From contig NC_053035.3 of the NCBI RefSeq assembly GCF_002575655.3, forward strand, positions 379,727,792 through 379,791,791: a stretch of 64,000 nt of DNA. The letters run 5' to 3'. Source of the DNA: Aegilops tauschii subsp. strangulata. Lineage: Eukaryota; Streptophyta; Magnoliopsida; Poales; Poaceae. Of the stretch, positions 47,748 to 60,483 are shown piece after piece (positions within the stretch are counted from its first letter, which is position 1; each line of letters starts with the position of its first letter). Made by a program: the position numbers and the translations under genes. The notes beneath the pieces are model-generated. The model made no database searches. It worked only from the letters and a program-made list of their open reading frames with translations, and was not told where the DNA came from.

Positions 47748-50102
47748 TATGAACCATGGAAAAGTTAGAATACAGTATATATTACACCAATATAAATAAA
47801 GAATGAGTTCACAACAGTACAAAAAGTGGTTATTTATTTTCTTATACTAACGGAGCTTATGAGATTTTTTGTTGAGTTTTGTGTTGTGAAGTTTTCAAGT
47901 TATGGGTAAGGATTTAATGGACTATGGAATAAGGAGTGGCAAGAGGCTAAGCTTGGTGATGCCCAAGGCACCCCAAGGTAATATTCAAGGACAACCAAGA
48001 GCCTAAGCTTGGGGATGCCCGGGAAGGCATCCCCTCTTTCGTGTTCGTCTATCGATAACTTTACTTGAGGCTATATTTTTATTCACCACATGATATGTGT
48101 TTTGCTTGGAGCGTCTTGTATGATACGAGTCTTTTCTTTTTAGTTTGCCACAATCATCCTTGCTGTACACACCTTTTGAGAGGGACACACATGAATCGTG
48201 ATTTATTAGAGTATTTTATGTGCTTCACTTATATCTTTTGAGCTAGGCAATTTTGCTCTAGTGCTTCACTTATATCTTTTTAGAGCACGGTGGTGGCTTT
48301 ATTTTATATAAATTATTGAACTCTAACGCTTCACTTATATTATTTTGAGAGTCTCTCTAAACAACATGGTAATTTGCTTTGGTTATGAATTTAGTCCTAA
48401 TATGATAGGCATCCAAGAGGGATATAATAAAAACTTTCATATAAAGTGCATTGAATACTATGAGAAGTTTGATTCCTTATGATTGTTTTGAGATATAGAG
48501 ATGGTGATATTAGAGTCATGCTAGCAAGTAATTGTGAATTGGAGAAATACTTGTGTTAAGGTTTGTGATTCCCGTAGCATGCACGTATGGTGAATCTTTA
48601 TATAACGAAGTTGGAGCATGATTTATTTATTGATTGTCTTCCTTATGAGTGGCGGTCGGGGACGAGTGATGGTCTTTTCCTACCAATCTATCCCCCTAGG
48701 AGCATGCACATAGTACTTTGTTTCGATGACTAATAGATTTTTGCAATAAGTATGTGAGTTTTTATGACTAATGTTGAGTCCATGGATTATACAAACTCTC
48801 ACCCTTCCACCATTGCTAGCCTCTCTAGTACCGCGCAACTTTTGCCGGTGCCATACACCCACCATATATCTTCCTCAAAACATCCACCATACCTACCTAT
48901 TATGGCATTTCCATAGCCATTCCGAGATATATTGCCATGCAACTTTCCACCTTTCTGTTTATTATGACACGTTTCATCATTGTCATATTGCTTTGCATGA
49001 TCATGTAGTTGACATCATATTTGTGGCAAAGCCACCATTCATCATTTTTATACTTGTCGCTCTTGCTTCATTGCACATCCCGGTACACCACCGGAGGCAT
49101 TCGTATAGAGTCATATTTTGTTCTAAGTATCGAGTTGTAATTTTTGAGTTGTAAGTAAATAAAAGTGTGATGATCATCATTATTAGAGCATTGTTCCATG
49201 TGAGGAAAGGATGATGGAGACTATGATTCCCCCATAAGTAGGGATGAGACTCCGGACGAAAAATAATAATAATAAAAGAGGCCAAAGAAGCCCACATAAA
49301 AATGAGAGAAAAGAGAGAAGGGCAATGTTACTCTCCTTTTTCCACACCTGTCCTTCAAAGTAGCACCATGATGTTCATGATAGAGAGTCTCCTATATTGT
49401 CACTTTCATATACTAGTGGGAATTTTTCATTATAGAACTTGGCTTGTATATTCCAATGATGGGCTTCCTCAAATTTCCCTATGTCTTCGTGAGCAAGCAA
49501 GTTGGATGCACACCCACTTAGTTTCTTTTTGAGCTTTCATAAACTTATAGCTCTAGTGCATCTGTTGCATGGCAATCCCTACTCACTCACATTGATATCT
49601 ATTGATGGGCATCTCCATAGCCCGTTGATATGCCTAGTTGATGTGAGACTATATCCTTCTTTTTGTCTTCTCCACAACCACCATATTCTATTCCACCTAT
49701 AGTGCTATGTCCATGGTTCACGCTCATGTATTGCATGAAAGTTAAAAAGTTTGAGAACACCAAAAGTATGAAACAATTGCTTGGCTTGTCATCGGGGTTG
49801 TGCATGATTAGAATATTTTGTGTGATGAAGATGGAGCATAGCCAGAATATATGATTTTGTAGGGATAGCTTTCTTTGGCCATGTTATTTTGAGAAGACAT
49901 GATTGCTTTGTTAGTATTCTTGAAGTATTATCATTTTTATGTCAATATTAAACTTTTGTTTTGAATCTTATGGATCTGAACATTCATGCCACAATAAAGA
50001 AAAATTACATGCATAAATATGTTAGGTAGCATTCCACAACAAAAATTCTATTTTTATCATTTACCTACTCGAGGACAATCAGGAATTAAGCCTGGGGATG
50101 CT
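47748..50102 (+). mobile_element. Athila-like element, 3' internal region
   Basis: Non-coding 3' region ending in a polypurine-tract context (CAGGAATTAAGCCTGGGGATGC) immediately before an LTR start at 50103. AAGCTTGGGGATGCCC occurs near 48005 as well. Short frames here (48771, 49302, 49502) have no recognisable product. The 5' part of this element is missing. Confidence 0.75.
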
Positions 50103-50557
50103 TGATACGTCTCCAACGTATCCATAATTTTTGATTATTCCATGCTATTATATTATCTGTTTTGGATGTTTTATATGCATTAATATGCTATTTTATATTA
50201 TTTTTGGGACTAATTTATTAACCTAGAGCCCAGTGCCAGTTTCTATTTTTTTCCTTGTTTTTGAGCTTCGCAGAAAAGGAATACCAAACGGAATAAAACT
50301 TTCGCGACGATTTTTCTTGGACCAGAAGACACCCCGGAGACTTGGAGTTCAAGTCAGAAGAGCCACGAGGCGGCAACAATGGGGGAGGGCGCGCCCCTAC
50401 CTTTTGGGCCCCTCGGTGACCCCCTGACCTAGTTCTGCCTCCTATATATTCACATATATTCCCAAACCACCAGAAGCATCCATGAAAACACTTTTCCACC
50501 ACCGCAACCTTCTGTTCCCGTGAGATCCCATCTTGGGGCCTTTTCCGGCATCCTTCC
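50103..50557 (+). repeat. Athila-like 3' LTR, truncated
   Basis: Begins TGATACGTCTCCAACGTATC and runs to GGCATCCTTCC, where a different LTR (TGTCGTGGAC) begins. About one third to one half of a normal LTR is present. Confidence 0.8.
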
Positions 50558-50887
50558 TGTCGTGGACTTAACACGGCAGATGCCCTAGCAAAATGACTTA
50601 GGTGTGGAGCCATCGCAACTAGGTTAGCTTGAAGGGGTTAAACGGGACAAAGGACACAGAGAGTTTACCCAGGTTCGGCCCCTCTCGATGAGGTAAAAGC
50701 CTACTCCTGCTTTAGCTTGTATTGCTTGGGTTTCGATTACCAGGGAGCGAATACGCTTGACCTAGTCTCGATCAGTTGTTTCTTGAGTTAACCCGCCGCC
50801 GGGTCACCCCTTTATATACACAGGTTGATGCCCGGCGGCTTACAGAATCCCGGCCGGCTCACACAACGTGACCGACTCGGTGTCTAA
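50558..50887. mobile_element. Unclassified LTR fragment
   Basis: Starts TGTCGTGGACTTAACACGG and contains CAGGTTCGGCCCCTCTCGATGAGGTAAAAGCC and a TTTATATACA box. It resembles the 5' end of an LTR cut at its right by the LTR at 50888. Family not recognised; the FRAG-GTTCGG...CCCTCTCGATG motif is shared with the Tat-like LTRs at 55210 and 63250. Confidence 0.6.
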
Positions 50888-52409
50888 TGATGATCCACAA
50901 GTATAGGGGATCAATTGTAGCTCTTTTCGACAAGTAAGAGTGTCGAACCCAACGAGGAGCAGAAGGAAATGACAAGTTGTTTTCAGTAAGGTAGTGTCTG
51001 CAAGTGCTGAAATTGTAAGTAGCGGAGTAGTTTGATAGCAAGATAATTTGTAACGAGCAAGTAACGATAGTAGTAACAAAAGTGCAGCAAGGTATCCCGA
51101 TCCTTTTGAGGCAAAGGACAGGACAAAACGGTCTCTTATGATAAGCAAAGCATTCTTGAGGGTACACGGGAATTTCATCTAGTCACTTTCGTCATATTGG
51201 TTCGATTTGTGTTCGCTACTTTGATAATTTGATATGTGGGTGGACCGGTGCTTAGGTGCTATTCTTACTTGAACAAACCTCCTACTTATGATTAACCCTC
51301 CCGCAAGCATCCGCAACTACGAGAAAAGTATTAAGAATAAATTCTAACCATAGCATTAAACTTTGGGGTCTAATCGGCCCCTTACGGAATAGCGCATAAA
51401 CTTGGGTTTAAGTTTCTGTCACTCTCGCAACCCACCATCTAATTGCTACTCCACAATGCATTCCCTTAGGCCCAAATATGGTGAAGTGTCATGTAGTCGA
51501 CGTTCACATGACACCACTAAGGGAATCACAGCATTCATACTATCAAAATATCGAACACATATCAATTTCACATGATTACTTGCAACATGATTTCTCCCGT
51601 GACCTCAAGAACAAAAGTAACTACTCACAAATGATAAACATGCTCATGATCACAGGAGTATTAAATAGCATATTGGATCTAAACATATAATCTTCCACCA
51701 AATAAACCATATAGTAATCAACTACAAGTTGTAATCAACACTACTGGTCACCCACAAGTACCAATCTATAGTTTCGATAACAAGATTGAACACAAGAGAT
51801 GAACTAGGGTTTGAGAGGAGATGGCGTTGTTGAAGATGTTGATGGAGATTGCCCTCCCCAAGATGGTAGAGTTGTTGGTGATGACGATGACGATGATTTC
51901 CCCCTCCAGGAGGGAAGTTCCCCCGGCGAAATCGCTCTGCCAGAGGGCAAAAGTGCTCCTGCCCAAGTTCCACCTCAAAGCGGCGGCGCTTCTTCCCAAA
52001 AGTCCTCATCTAATTTTTTCTAGGTCTAAATGACTTTTATACAAGAATATGGGGACCGGAGGTGGGCCGAGGAGGCCAAAACCCCCCCAGGGCGCGCCAG
52101 GGGGGTCATCGCGCGCCCAGGTGGGTTGTGCCCACCTGGTGGCCCCCCTCTAGTGGTTATTTGCTCCAATAATTCTCAAATATTCCATAAAAAATCTCTG
52201 TGAAGTTTCAGCTTGTTTGGAGTTGTGCAGAATAGGTGGCCTGACGTAGCTTTTCCAGGTCCAGATTTCCAGCTGCCGGAATTCTCCCTCTTGGTGTGTT
52301 CGTTGCAGATTATGAGAGAAAATGCATTAGAATTACTCCAAAAAGCATTATTATGGATAAAAACATTATAAATAACAATAAGAAAACATGATGCAAAATG
52401 GACGTATCA
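50888..52409 (-). repeat. Complete 3' LTR (1522 bp), reference for LTR-Y
   Basis: Plus-strand TGATGATCCACAAGTATAGG ... AAATGGACGTATCA. Uninterrupted counterpart of 16590-17319 plus 32641-33335 in reverse orientation. It includes the GC hairpin at about 52080-52145. Confidence 0.9.
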
Positions 52410-53877
52410 ACTCCCCAAAGCTTAGACCTCGCTTGTCCTCAAGCAAAAACCGAAATTGAATATCATGTCCACATGCTTTGAGAGAGAGGTGTCGATAAAA
52501 ACAAAATACGAACATAGAATCATCATGTTGATTATTATAAGAGCAAAAAACAATTAAACATATGACTTTTATCATAGAACTTTTATCATATACTTCTCAT
52601 GAATAACTAATAGTTCATCACACAATCGAAGTATAAAGCAAAAACTCTATTAGAAACCAACAAACTATGTTCTCAGTCAACTTTGCAACTATAATTCATC
52701 ATCTTTTCAGGAAGGGTCATGTATCAGAGCCTTTAAGCAAGTCCACATACTCAGCTATCTTATAGTCTTGTATGATTGCTAACACTCACCTTGTACCCAT
52801 GAGCAAAACGTTTCAACCGGACACATAGAAAGATAGGGGCTTATAGTTTCGCCTCCCAACATACTCACCTCAAGGGTGACGTCAACAATAATAACTCATG
52901 CTATCTATATTCAACTGGACATATGTGCCTAGATCTTTCCTCACCACATGATGCTTGCCAAAGGAGAAAATAAAAGGAATAGAAGGAAAACTTTGGCTCT
53001 TTGCATAAAAGTAAATACATAAAAGTAAAAGATAGGCCCTTCACAGAGGGAAGCAGAGGTTGCCATGCGCTTATTTGTTTGTATGCTCAATCCCTTAGTG
53101 CAAAAGAACATCACGTTGTATTGCCCCTTAAGATGGGAACCTTTATTATGCAGTATGTTGCTTTTATTCTTTGTCATCCAAGTTCGTACAACGCTCAATT
53201 TTCTCTTACACTAAATGATCTCACACTTTTAGAAGCAATTTTTATTGCCTTTTTGCACCGATGACAGCTTACTTGAGGGATCTTGCTCAATCCCTAGGTA
53301 GGTATGGTGGACACTTGAAAATAAGATTTGGGTTTAAGGGTTTTTGGATGCACAAGGAGTATCTCTACTTAGTGTGGAATTTTTGGCTAGCAAAGATAGG
53401 GGGCAAGCATCACATGTTAAAGGATCTATGACAATATGACTTCTATGTGAATATAAACAAACATAAACCATTAAGTTGTCTTCCTTGTCCAACGTCAACA
53501 ATTTTGGCATATAATATTTGATGAGGGCTCACAATCACAAAAGATTTCTAGGATAGTATATTTATATGTGAATCTTCTCTTCCCTTATTAATTCTTTCAT
53601 GAGTTGCATCATTGACTAATGCTATGTTTGTCAACCTCTAACAAAATTTTCTACTTATACTTTTCCTTATGTGGTGCCATCACCTACCATAGGATTAGTA
53701 TACGATCTTAATGATTTATTTCCTTTCTCTTTTTCTTTCTTTATTTCTTTTCTTTTATTTGCAACATGAAAGTGAAGAAAGCAAAAACTCACACTAAACT
53801 TTATGATATAACTTGCACACGATTACAGGGATAGATCACTAAGCAACTCTCAAAGAAGAAAGGATCAAACTAAACTT
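52410..53877 (-). other. Athila-like 3' non-coding region
   Basis: AT-rich, with a pyrimidine-rich tract at 53715-53760 (TTTCTTTCTTTATTTC). No coding capacity recognised. Confidence 0.6.
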
Positions 53878-54400
53878 TTATTCATCTAATGCAAAAGATC
53901 GAACTAAAATAAGTAAAAGCAAGAAGATAGTGGGATGATACGATACCGGGGCACCTCCGCCAAGCTTGGCGGAAGCCAAGGGGAGTGCCCATAGCCGATA
54001 CTCAGTTATCCTTTGGTGGTGAAGAAGATGATGGTGGTGATGAAGCGATCTATCCTTAAGGATCAAGAGATTCTCCAATCGATGGATGACGCTTCGGAGA
54101 TAGATGATATGCTCTTGATGCAGAATATTTTCGCGAGTAAGATACTTATTCTGTATGCGAACTATTTCAATGACGCGAAAAGCTTCAATCTCAGTAGGAG
54201 TAAGATGAGTAAGGTAGGGCTTAAGGATATGCTCTTCCTCTTTCTCTGCCAGCAGCACTTGTGCTGCCACCGAGGATGGATCCAAGGTAGCTTTCTTGCT
54301 CGTCTCCCTTGATGGCGTCCGTAGGCTCCTCCCGCTTCGTCTCGATCATCGTCAGCCAAGCATCTTCTTCCATGTTGTTGGAGGAGCAAGAAGACATGAT
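53878..54400 (-). pseudogene. Accessory (env-position) frame of the Athila-like element
   Basis: A minus-strand frame (about 54285-53878) with helical, charged content (LAEKEEEHILKPYLTHLTPT, then ENILHQEHIIYLRSVIHRL) lies between integrase and the 3' LTR, the position of env-like ORFs in this group. An overlapping frame upstream (MSSCSSNNMEEDAWLTMIET at 54395) looks like its N-terminus, separated by a frameshift near 54250. I see no signal peptide, so an envelope function is not supported. Confidence 0.5.
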
Positions 54401-54693
54401 GCCTGGCTTGATAAATCTGGCCGGAAACAACAAGAAAAGAGAACAGAGGATTTCTTCGTGATACGGTGACCAACAGGTTCGGGAAGTATATATAGATTTT
54501 TTTATCTTGGAGGACAAGCATACGGGAGAAAAACGGAGTACGAAAGGTGTCCCAAGTGGGAACAACCCACTAGGGTACGCTTCCTGGAAGTTTCTTTATT
54601 CCCAAAATTCTTAAATATTCCAAAACTGATAAAAAATATTTTTGTGGATTTTTCGGAGTCCGTTTACTTACCGTATCACGTACCTCCTTATTT
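54401..54693 (-). other. Spacer between integrase and accessory frame
   Basis: About 290 bp of non-coding internal sequence of the Athila-like element; nothing recognised. Confidence 0.4.
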
Positions 54694-55209
54694 TCAAGAT
54701 TCTGGAGTGCTCCGGAAGGACTCTTTTATGTGCTCTTCCAGTGTTAAAGTTTGGATAATATTACTTTCAGCATTAATGGGCGTACCTGACATATAATACT
54801 TTATTCGTTGCCCATTGACAACCTTCGGGTTATTCCCTTCAGAATTATTTACTTTGATGGCTCCAGACGGGTAAACCTCCTCGATGACATATGGGCCTTC
54901 CCATTTTGAGAGGAGTTTTCCTGCAAAGAATCTAAAACGAGAGTTGTACAAAAGAACATATTCTCCAACTTTAAACTCATGCTTTTGAATTCTTTTGTCA
55001 TGCCATCTTTTGACTTTTTCTTTAAATAATTTTGCATTTTCATAAGCTTGGGTTCTCCCTTCATCTAATGAGCTAATATCAAATAACCTCTTTTCACCAG
55101 CAATTTTGAAATCATAGTTGAGCTCTTTGATTGCCCAAAATGCCTTATGTTCTAACTCAAGAGGCAAATGACAAGCTTTTCCATAAACCATTTTATATGG
55201 AGACATACC
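54694..55209 (-). pseudogene. Athila-like integrase C-terminus, interrupted
   Basis: The frame from [20 protein letters not shown] (integrase core end) continues through a helical stretch to [20 protein letters not shown] and [16 protein letters not shown], the GPY/F-type C-terminal module of Ty3/gypsy integrase, and ends at 54694. The N-terminal side is cut at 55210 by the Tat-like LTR, so the catalytic core is missing. Confidence 0.88.
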
Positions 55210-55683
55210 TGTCGGTGTCAAAACCGGCGGATCTCGGGTAGGGGGTCCGGAACTGTGCGTCTAAGGCTAATGGTAACAGGAGGCGGGGGACACAATGTTT
55301 ACCCATGTTTGGGCCCTCTCGATGGAGGTAATACCCTACTTCCTGCTTGATTGATCTTGATGATATGAGTATTACAAGATTTGATCTACCACGAGATCGT
55401 AAAGGCTAAACCCTAGAAGCTAGCCTATTATTATGATTGTTGTTCTTGTCCTACGGACTAAACCCTCCGGTTTATATAGACACCGGAGGGGGCTAGGGTT
55501 AGACAGAGTCGGTTACAGAGAAGGAGATCTACATATCCGAATTGCCAAGCTTGCCTTCCACACAAAGGAGAGTCCCATCCGGACACGGGATGAAGTCTTC
55601 AATCTTGTATCTTCATAGTCCAACAATCCGGCCAAAGTATATAGTCCGGCTGTCCAAGGACCCCCTAATCCAGGACTCCCTCA
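55210..55683 (-). repeat. Tat-like 3' LTR of element A (474 bp)
   Basis: Plus-strand TGTCGGTGTCAAAACCGGCG ... AATCCAGGACTCCCTCA. Near-identical to 63250-63724, and both are followed by GTAGCCCCTGAACCAGG, showing they have the same internal flank. They are therefore the same end of two elements, not a pair. Confidence 0.88.
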
Positions 55684-56239
55684 GTAGCCCCTGAACCAGG
55701 CTTCAATGACGATGAGTTCGGCACGCAGATTGTCTTCGGCATTGCAAGGCGGGTTCCTTCTCCGAATACTCCATAGAAGATTTTGAACACAAGGATCGTG
55801 TCCGGCTCTGCAAAAAAAATTCCACATACCACCGTAGAGAGTACAATATTCCACAAATCTAATCTGCTGACAAATTTTTATAGCGTGACATCACGCCGCG
55901 GCCCGGTCATTATTCGGACCGTTTTTCTCAACCAGCTGCTGCACATATTGCGAGGGGGTTTCACTGGCACATCTTGTCGAAGCAGAGATCGTGTCCCCTT
56001 ATCAAGGGATTCTCATCAATACGGGTACGGGTAACCCAACCGCGCTGTCAACATGACGCTTGGGTAATAAGCGAGTTTTACGGGGCAAGTGGGGAGGCGC
56101 ATGGTTTCTACCACCTTTATAAAGAGATAAGGATTTACCTTTTCTCCACCCACGCCTTCTTCTTCCTCTGCTCATCCATTTCCCCTCGCTCGAGCTCTAG
56201 CGCCCAAGCTTTCTCCTTTTCTAGAAAGTCATTCCAAGC

Positions 56240-59200
56240 ATGTCCGGAGCAGGAGGCAAGTGGATGGCCTCCTCCTTTAAGGAGGAGGATATCACGAGGC
56301 TTCGGGAGGCCAAATACTTGGCCGCAGACATCGCGCACCGGCTTCCTACCGATGGGCAAATCATCCCTACCCCGGAGCCTCAGGAGAGGGTAGTGTTCCT
56401 CCCTCACTTTGTCCGCGGACTGGGATTCCCCCTCTACCCATTTGTCCGCGGGCTCATGTTTTACTACGGGCTGGACTTCGATGATCTGGCCCCCAATTTC
56501 ATCCTCAACATCTCGGTGTTTATCGTCGTTGCGAGGCCTTCCTCCGCATTTCGCCCCACTTCGGCCTATGGTTGAAGATCTTCAACGTGAAGTCGAAGGT
56601 GGTGGTCGGCCAGCAAGCAGAGTGCGGAGGCGCCATGGTGGGCAAGATGCCCAATGTCACTTGGCCCGAAGGCTCCTTTGTGGATACCGTGAAGGGGTGG
56701 CAATCGGGGTGGTTCTACATCACCGAGCCGCGCGACACCAACTGGGCGGCGGCCCCCGAATTTCGATCCGGCATCCCCATGCGGCTCACTTCCTGGAAAA
56801 AGAAGGGCCTAGCCCGGGGCTCATCGGTGGAGCTAACCGGACTCCAGACCTGTATCAAAAACATGATAAGCAAGAAAATCAAGCTTGTCAACGTGGTCCA
56901 GGTCATGCTCTTCCGCCGGATCCTTCCGTGTCAAAGACGGGCTTTCAATATGTGGGAGTTCGACCCAGCCGAACACCAGACGCTGCGAGAGCTCTTCGAC
57001 ACAACACACAAAGATGTCTTGAAGGTGCTGTTCAAGGCTACCGAGGTACCACCACCCATAGCCGAAGATCGCGGACTCAGCGCAAGGCGCTCTGCCAATC
57101 CGGTGAGTTTTTATATTCTGCAAGACGTGCCTTTTACCAGGACAACCGCGGGAGGAATCTAAACTTCCATGCCAATTCATCAGGACTGGGTAGCGTTAGC
57201 GGAGCGGATTAACTGTCCGGCTCCTCTGCCTGAAGACCCAGCATCGGCTCTCTTAACAGAGATGCTGTTTCCGGCGCCCTATGAGGTTCCGGAGAAGAAG
57301 AAGAAGACCGCGGGGACCAGGAAAGGTCTCCAGCGCAAGGTTGTATTGGACTCACCGTCCGAAGACACCGAAGACGAGGTAGCGGAAATCCCCCTGCTAC
57401 CGAAGGGGAGAAGAAAAGGAAGGCCGCCCCGTCTGGGGAGGCCGAAGGGTCCAAGAAGGGAAAGACCCTCCCTCCGGACCACTCCACCATAGCCGCCTAC
57501 AGCGATGAGGAGTGGTTGCCCAGGGACAAGCCCCTAGCGAAGTCGTAAGTATCCGGACACTGTAATATTTCCGGTACGTATTGCTTTATTGCTCCTTATC
57601 ATGTCAAATATGATCGTGCAGTCCGGCCAAATCCCACATCAACGGATCCTCCTCGGATGGGTCTTTGAGTCAGTCGGCGATGAACAGCGATTCACTCCCG
57701 ACGGCCACCTCCCCTCGGCCCACGGACGACATCGAGGTGCTGTCCCAGAGGATACCGGACCAGGGGGAGACTGTTCTGCAGAGGCCCCAAGGAGAAATCT
57801 CAAACGCCGGGCACATGGGGGGCAGACCCCACGGATTCTGATGACGGGGGCCGCAGTAAGTTTGGCCCCCAACCGGATACTGCGCCCGAACCTCCAATCC
57901 GGATTCAGGCAGGCAGCCCCTCGCTAAGGAGGGCGAGCCACCTATGCCGATGACCTCTGTCCATCCAGAGGCATCAGACAACTTGCTAGAACCGCTTTCG
58001 GCGCTTCCATTGACGAAGAGCACCGCACCATCATGAGTGCGGTGATTGAGAAGGCCCGGTCCGCCAAAAGCGGATTGACCGAAGCCTGCGTCAGCCTCCT
58101 AACAGGCCTCGAGGTAAGTAATAAAATTATAAGAAAATATCACGATATAGACAGTAGCACCTGATGCTCTGTTTGGTGTTCGGAAAGAAAGGCCGAACAG
58201 AGGATCAAATAATATCCGCAGGAGTCTAACAGAATGTGTCTATGTGAATAAGCAGGCGTCGCTGCTGGCCACTGCCGCCCATACTGCGGAGGTCTCCGGA
58301 CTGAAGCGGGACCTGGAGCGGACCGAAGGAGAGCTCGGCCTCGTGAAGAGGCAGCTCGAGGAGAACAAAGGTACATAATACCCCGTCTGTATATTGATAA
58401 AGAAGGAATGGTTACAACTCATAGAAGCGTTATGAACTTTAATAGGGGCCACGACCGAAGTGGCGGCCCTTAAAAAGGCGCTGACCGAGGCCGAAGACAA
58501 AGCGGCCAAGGAGCGCGCCGAGCACGAGAAGCAAAAGGCCCGAGTCGGCGAGGTCGAGCAAGAGCTCCAAGATCTTGTCAAAAAATATGAGTCCTTGGAG
58601 CGTGACTCTAGGACGCAAGAGTCCGAGCTTGCGCAGGCCCTCCAAAGCGCATGAGACGCCAAGGCCGAAGCCCAAAAGGCCCTTCAGGAGATTGAGGCGG
58701 CCAAGAAGATTGCGGCGGGTAAGGCATTCAATATGCAAAGCAAGCATGTGAAGGAGACTTTCTTTTTACTTACCCGAATTTTGAGCTCCCCAGGAGCATT
58801 CGCAGATCTGCCGCGCAGCATATCTGATGCCGCAGAGTTCTATCGAGCTGAGGAAGGGAGCTCGACGGAGAAGTTGTTCTGGTCCCAGTATATTGGGGCC
58901 GAACATCTGATGACCTTGAGCGACCAGCTGAAGCAACTGGTCGAACTTCACAAAGCGACTGAACTGGCCGTGAAGGGCCTCATAGTCCGGATGTGGCCAG
59001 CCGAGCCCCTGCCCAGCAGTTACTTCGGCCTGGTGAAGCGGCTTGTGTCTGCCTGCCCGCGGCTCGAAGTCATAAAGCGGCCAGTCTGCATTGAAGGTGC
59101 GCGCAGGGCCTTCGCCTGCGCGAAAGTGCACTAGGCGAAGATGGATGCCGAGAAGCTGGTGACGGAGGGGCCACCGAAGGGCAAGGAGCACCGCTACCCC

Positions 59201-59278
59201 GAGAAATATTATGACAGTGTCCTGAAGGGCGCGCGCCTCGTGGCGGAGGAATGTGCTAAGGATGTAATATTTGAATGA
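56240..59278 (+). pseudogene. Antisense multi-exon gene (putative gypsy type transposon domain)
   Basis: Runs opposite to gag. Exon 1 starts MSGAGGKWMASSFKEEDI at 56240. The frame shifts by one near 56528, after which the domain continues (WPEGSFVDTVKGW, MRLTSWKKKGL) to a GT donor at 57103. Later coding pieces lie around 57180-57545, 57610-57900, 58020-58112 (donor GAG|GTAAGT), 58255-58368, 58446-58700 and on to 59278, most with GT-AG-like edges. The middle is a Glu/Lys/Ala coiled coil (e.g. EVEQELQDLVKKYESLERD). The C-terminal part (about 58780-59278) is a helical domain with KLFWSQYIGAEHL. In-frame stops at about 58652 and 59132 show decay. The N-terminal domain resembles the Pfam family of that name, from memory. 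Confidence 0.65.
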
Positions 59279-60483
59279 ATGTACTCATTTGATCCCGTAG
59301 TATGAAAAGAAGTTCATTTGCACCATATAACGCTTGTTGATTTAAAATATTACCTTCTGTGCGGCCGTTTATAAAATCTGAGAGTTGGCCAGTCGTCGGC
59401 TTCTGCCCCCGTGTAACTAGTACCGGGGTGTTCGGGATAAATATAAACACTCTTTATCCAAATTTTTGGTCCTTTAAGGAGGTGTTTAGCGCAATGAACC
59501 AGGCAATCGGAGTATACAGCTTTATCACTCTCACTTAGCCATAGAAGTCTATAATTTTAAATTTTGGCGTAGCCCCTGCTATTCGGAAGGCCAAACTTGG
59601 GGTGCTATACACGCCTAAATCGGACAAGGCCGATTCCTCGTCCAAAGCGGAAAAAATCTTTATGGATTTGAGACATCTCGAACAGCGACCAGCTCTCGCC
59701 GCATCATGACAGTCAGTTTTCGGCTTTCTCTACTAAGGTGCTCGTCCGGAAGAACCGGGACACAATCACAGTAGTTCTCCCAGTGCTACCTTAGCCGATA
59801 TAGCGGAACGTAAGGCACCAAAACATGGGAGCCGGGCAAACCCAACTATTGACCCAAGACATGATTCGGAGCTGATGCATATAATGCTATAAGTTCGGGG
59901 TGCCGCACTGTCGAAAGTGTTCGGACTTTTGTTGCCGTGTTATGGGGTACACTGAAGCCCCTGGCGAACTGATCGTACCAAAATGTACGGGTGCAAATTT
60001 TAATAAATAAACAACCAAGGAAAGAAATAAAGAAATGTAATAATAAGCTGATGCTGTACATTATTTTCCATTGTTATTTGAATAGTACGTCAAGGCGTAT
60101 GTATACGAGTAGTGCGATAAGAAAAAGAGGACTATTTGACATGTCCTAGCCAAGAGCGAGCTGCGTGCGGGTATGTAAAACAGGCATAGCGATCGTTAGC
60201 AGAGACCACCTGGTAATTCCCTTGTACGTCAAAGCTTCTTGCCTCCTTGGCGTTTCCGTCCCGTGATGGGTCCAATGATTAGGTTATTGGAAGAGCCTTC
60301 AGAAAATAGGGACCTGAAAGAAAGAAAAGGGTGAAGGTATACGGGTCCTAGGGCGGTTGAGCCGCATTGTGGGCCGTATTGTAGTTGCGCCTCCGCCTAT
60401 GCCCATGGTATTTTAAGTGCGTAATTATGTACGCGCGACACGAATTCTGCTGCTTGACTGGGACAAGGACGAAGGCTGAATTG
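59279..60483. other. Gap where polymerase would lie in element A
   Basis: AT-rich sequence without long frames between the convergent ends of the antisense gene and gag-protease. An intact Tat element would have several kb of reverse transcriptase, RNase H and integrase here. Nothing of these is visible. Confidence 0.7.

Larger units (their letters stand above)
50888..55209 (-). mobile_element. Athila-like element (LTR-Y family), 3' portion
   Basis: 3' LTR at 50888-52409, polypurine-tract region adjacent (minus-strand GACAAGCGAGGTCTAAGC then TTTGGGGAGT), a long non-coding region, a small accessory frame (53878-54285) and the integrase C-terminus (54694-55209). The Tat-like LTR at 55210 cuts it there. 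Confidence 0.85.

Noticed and set aside
48771..49854. Chain of short plus-strand frames
   Set aside because: They lie in the non-coding 3' region of an Athila-like element and share no frame, splice sites or family.
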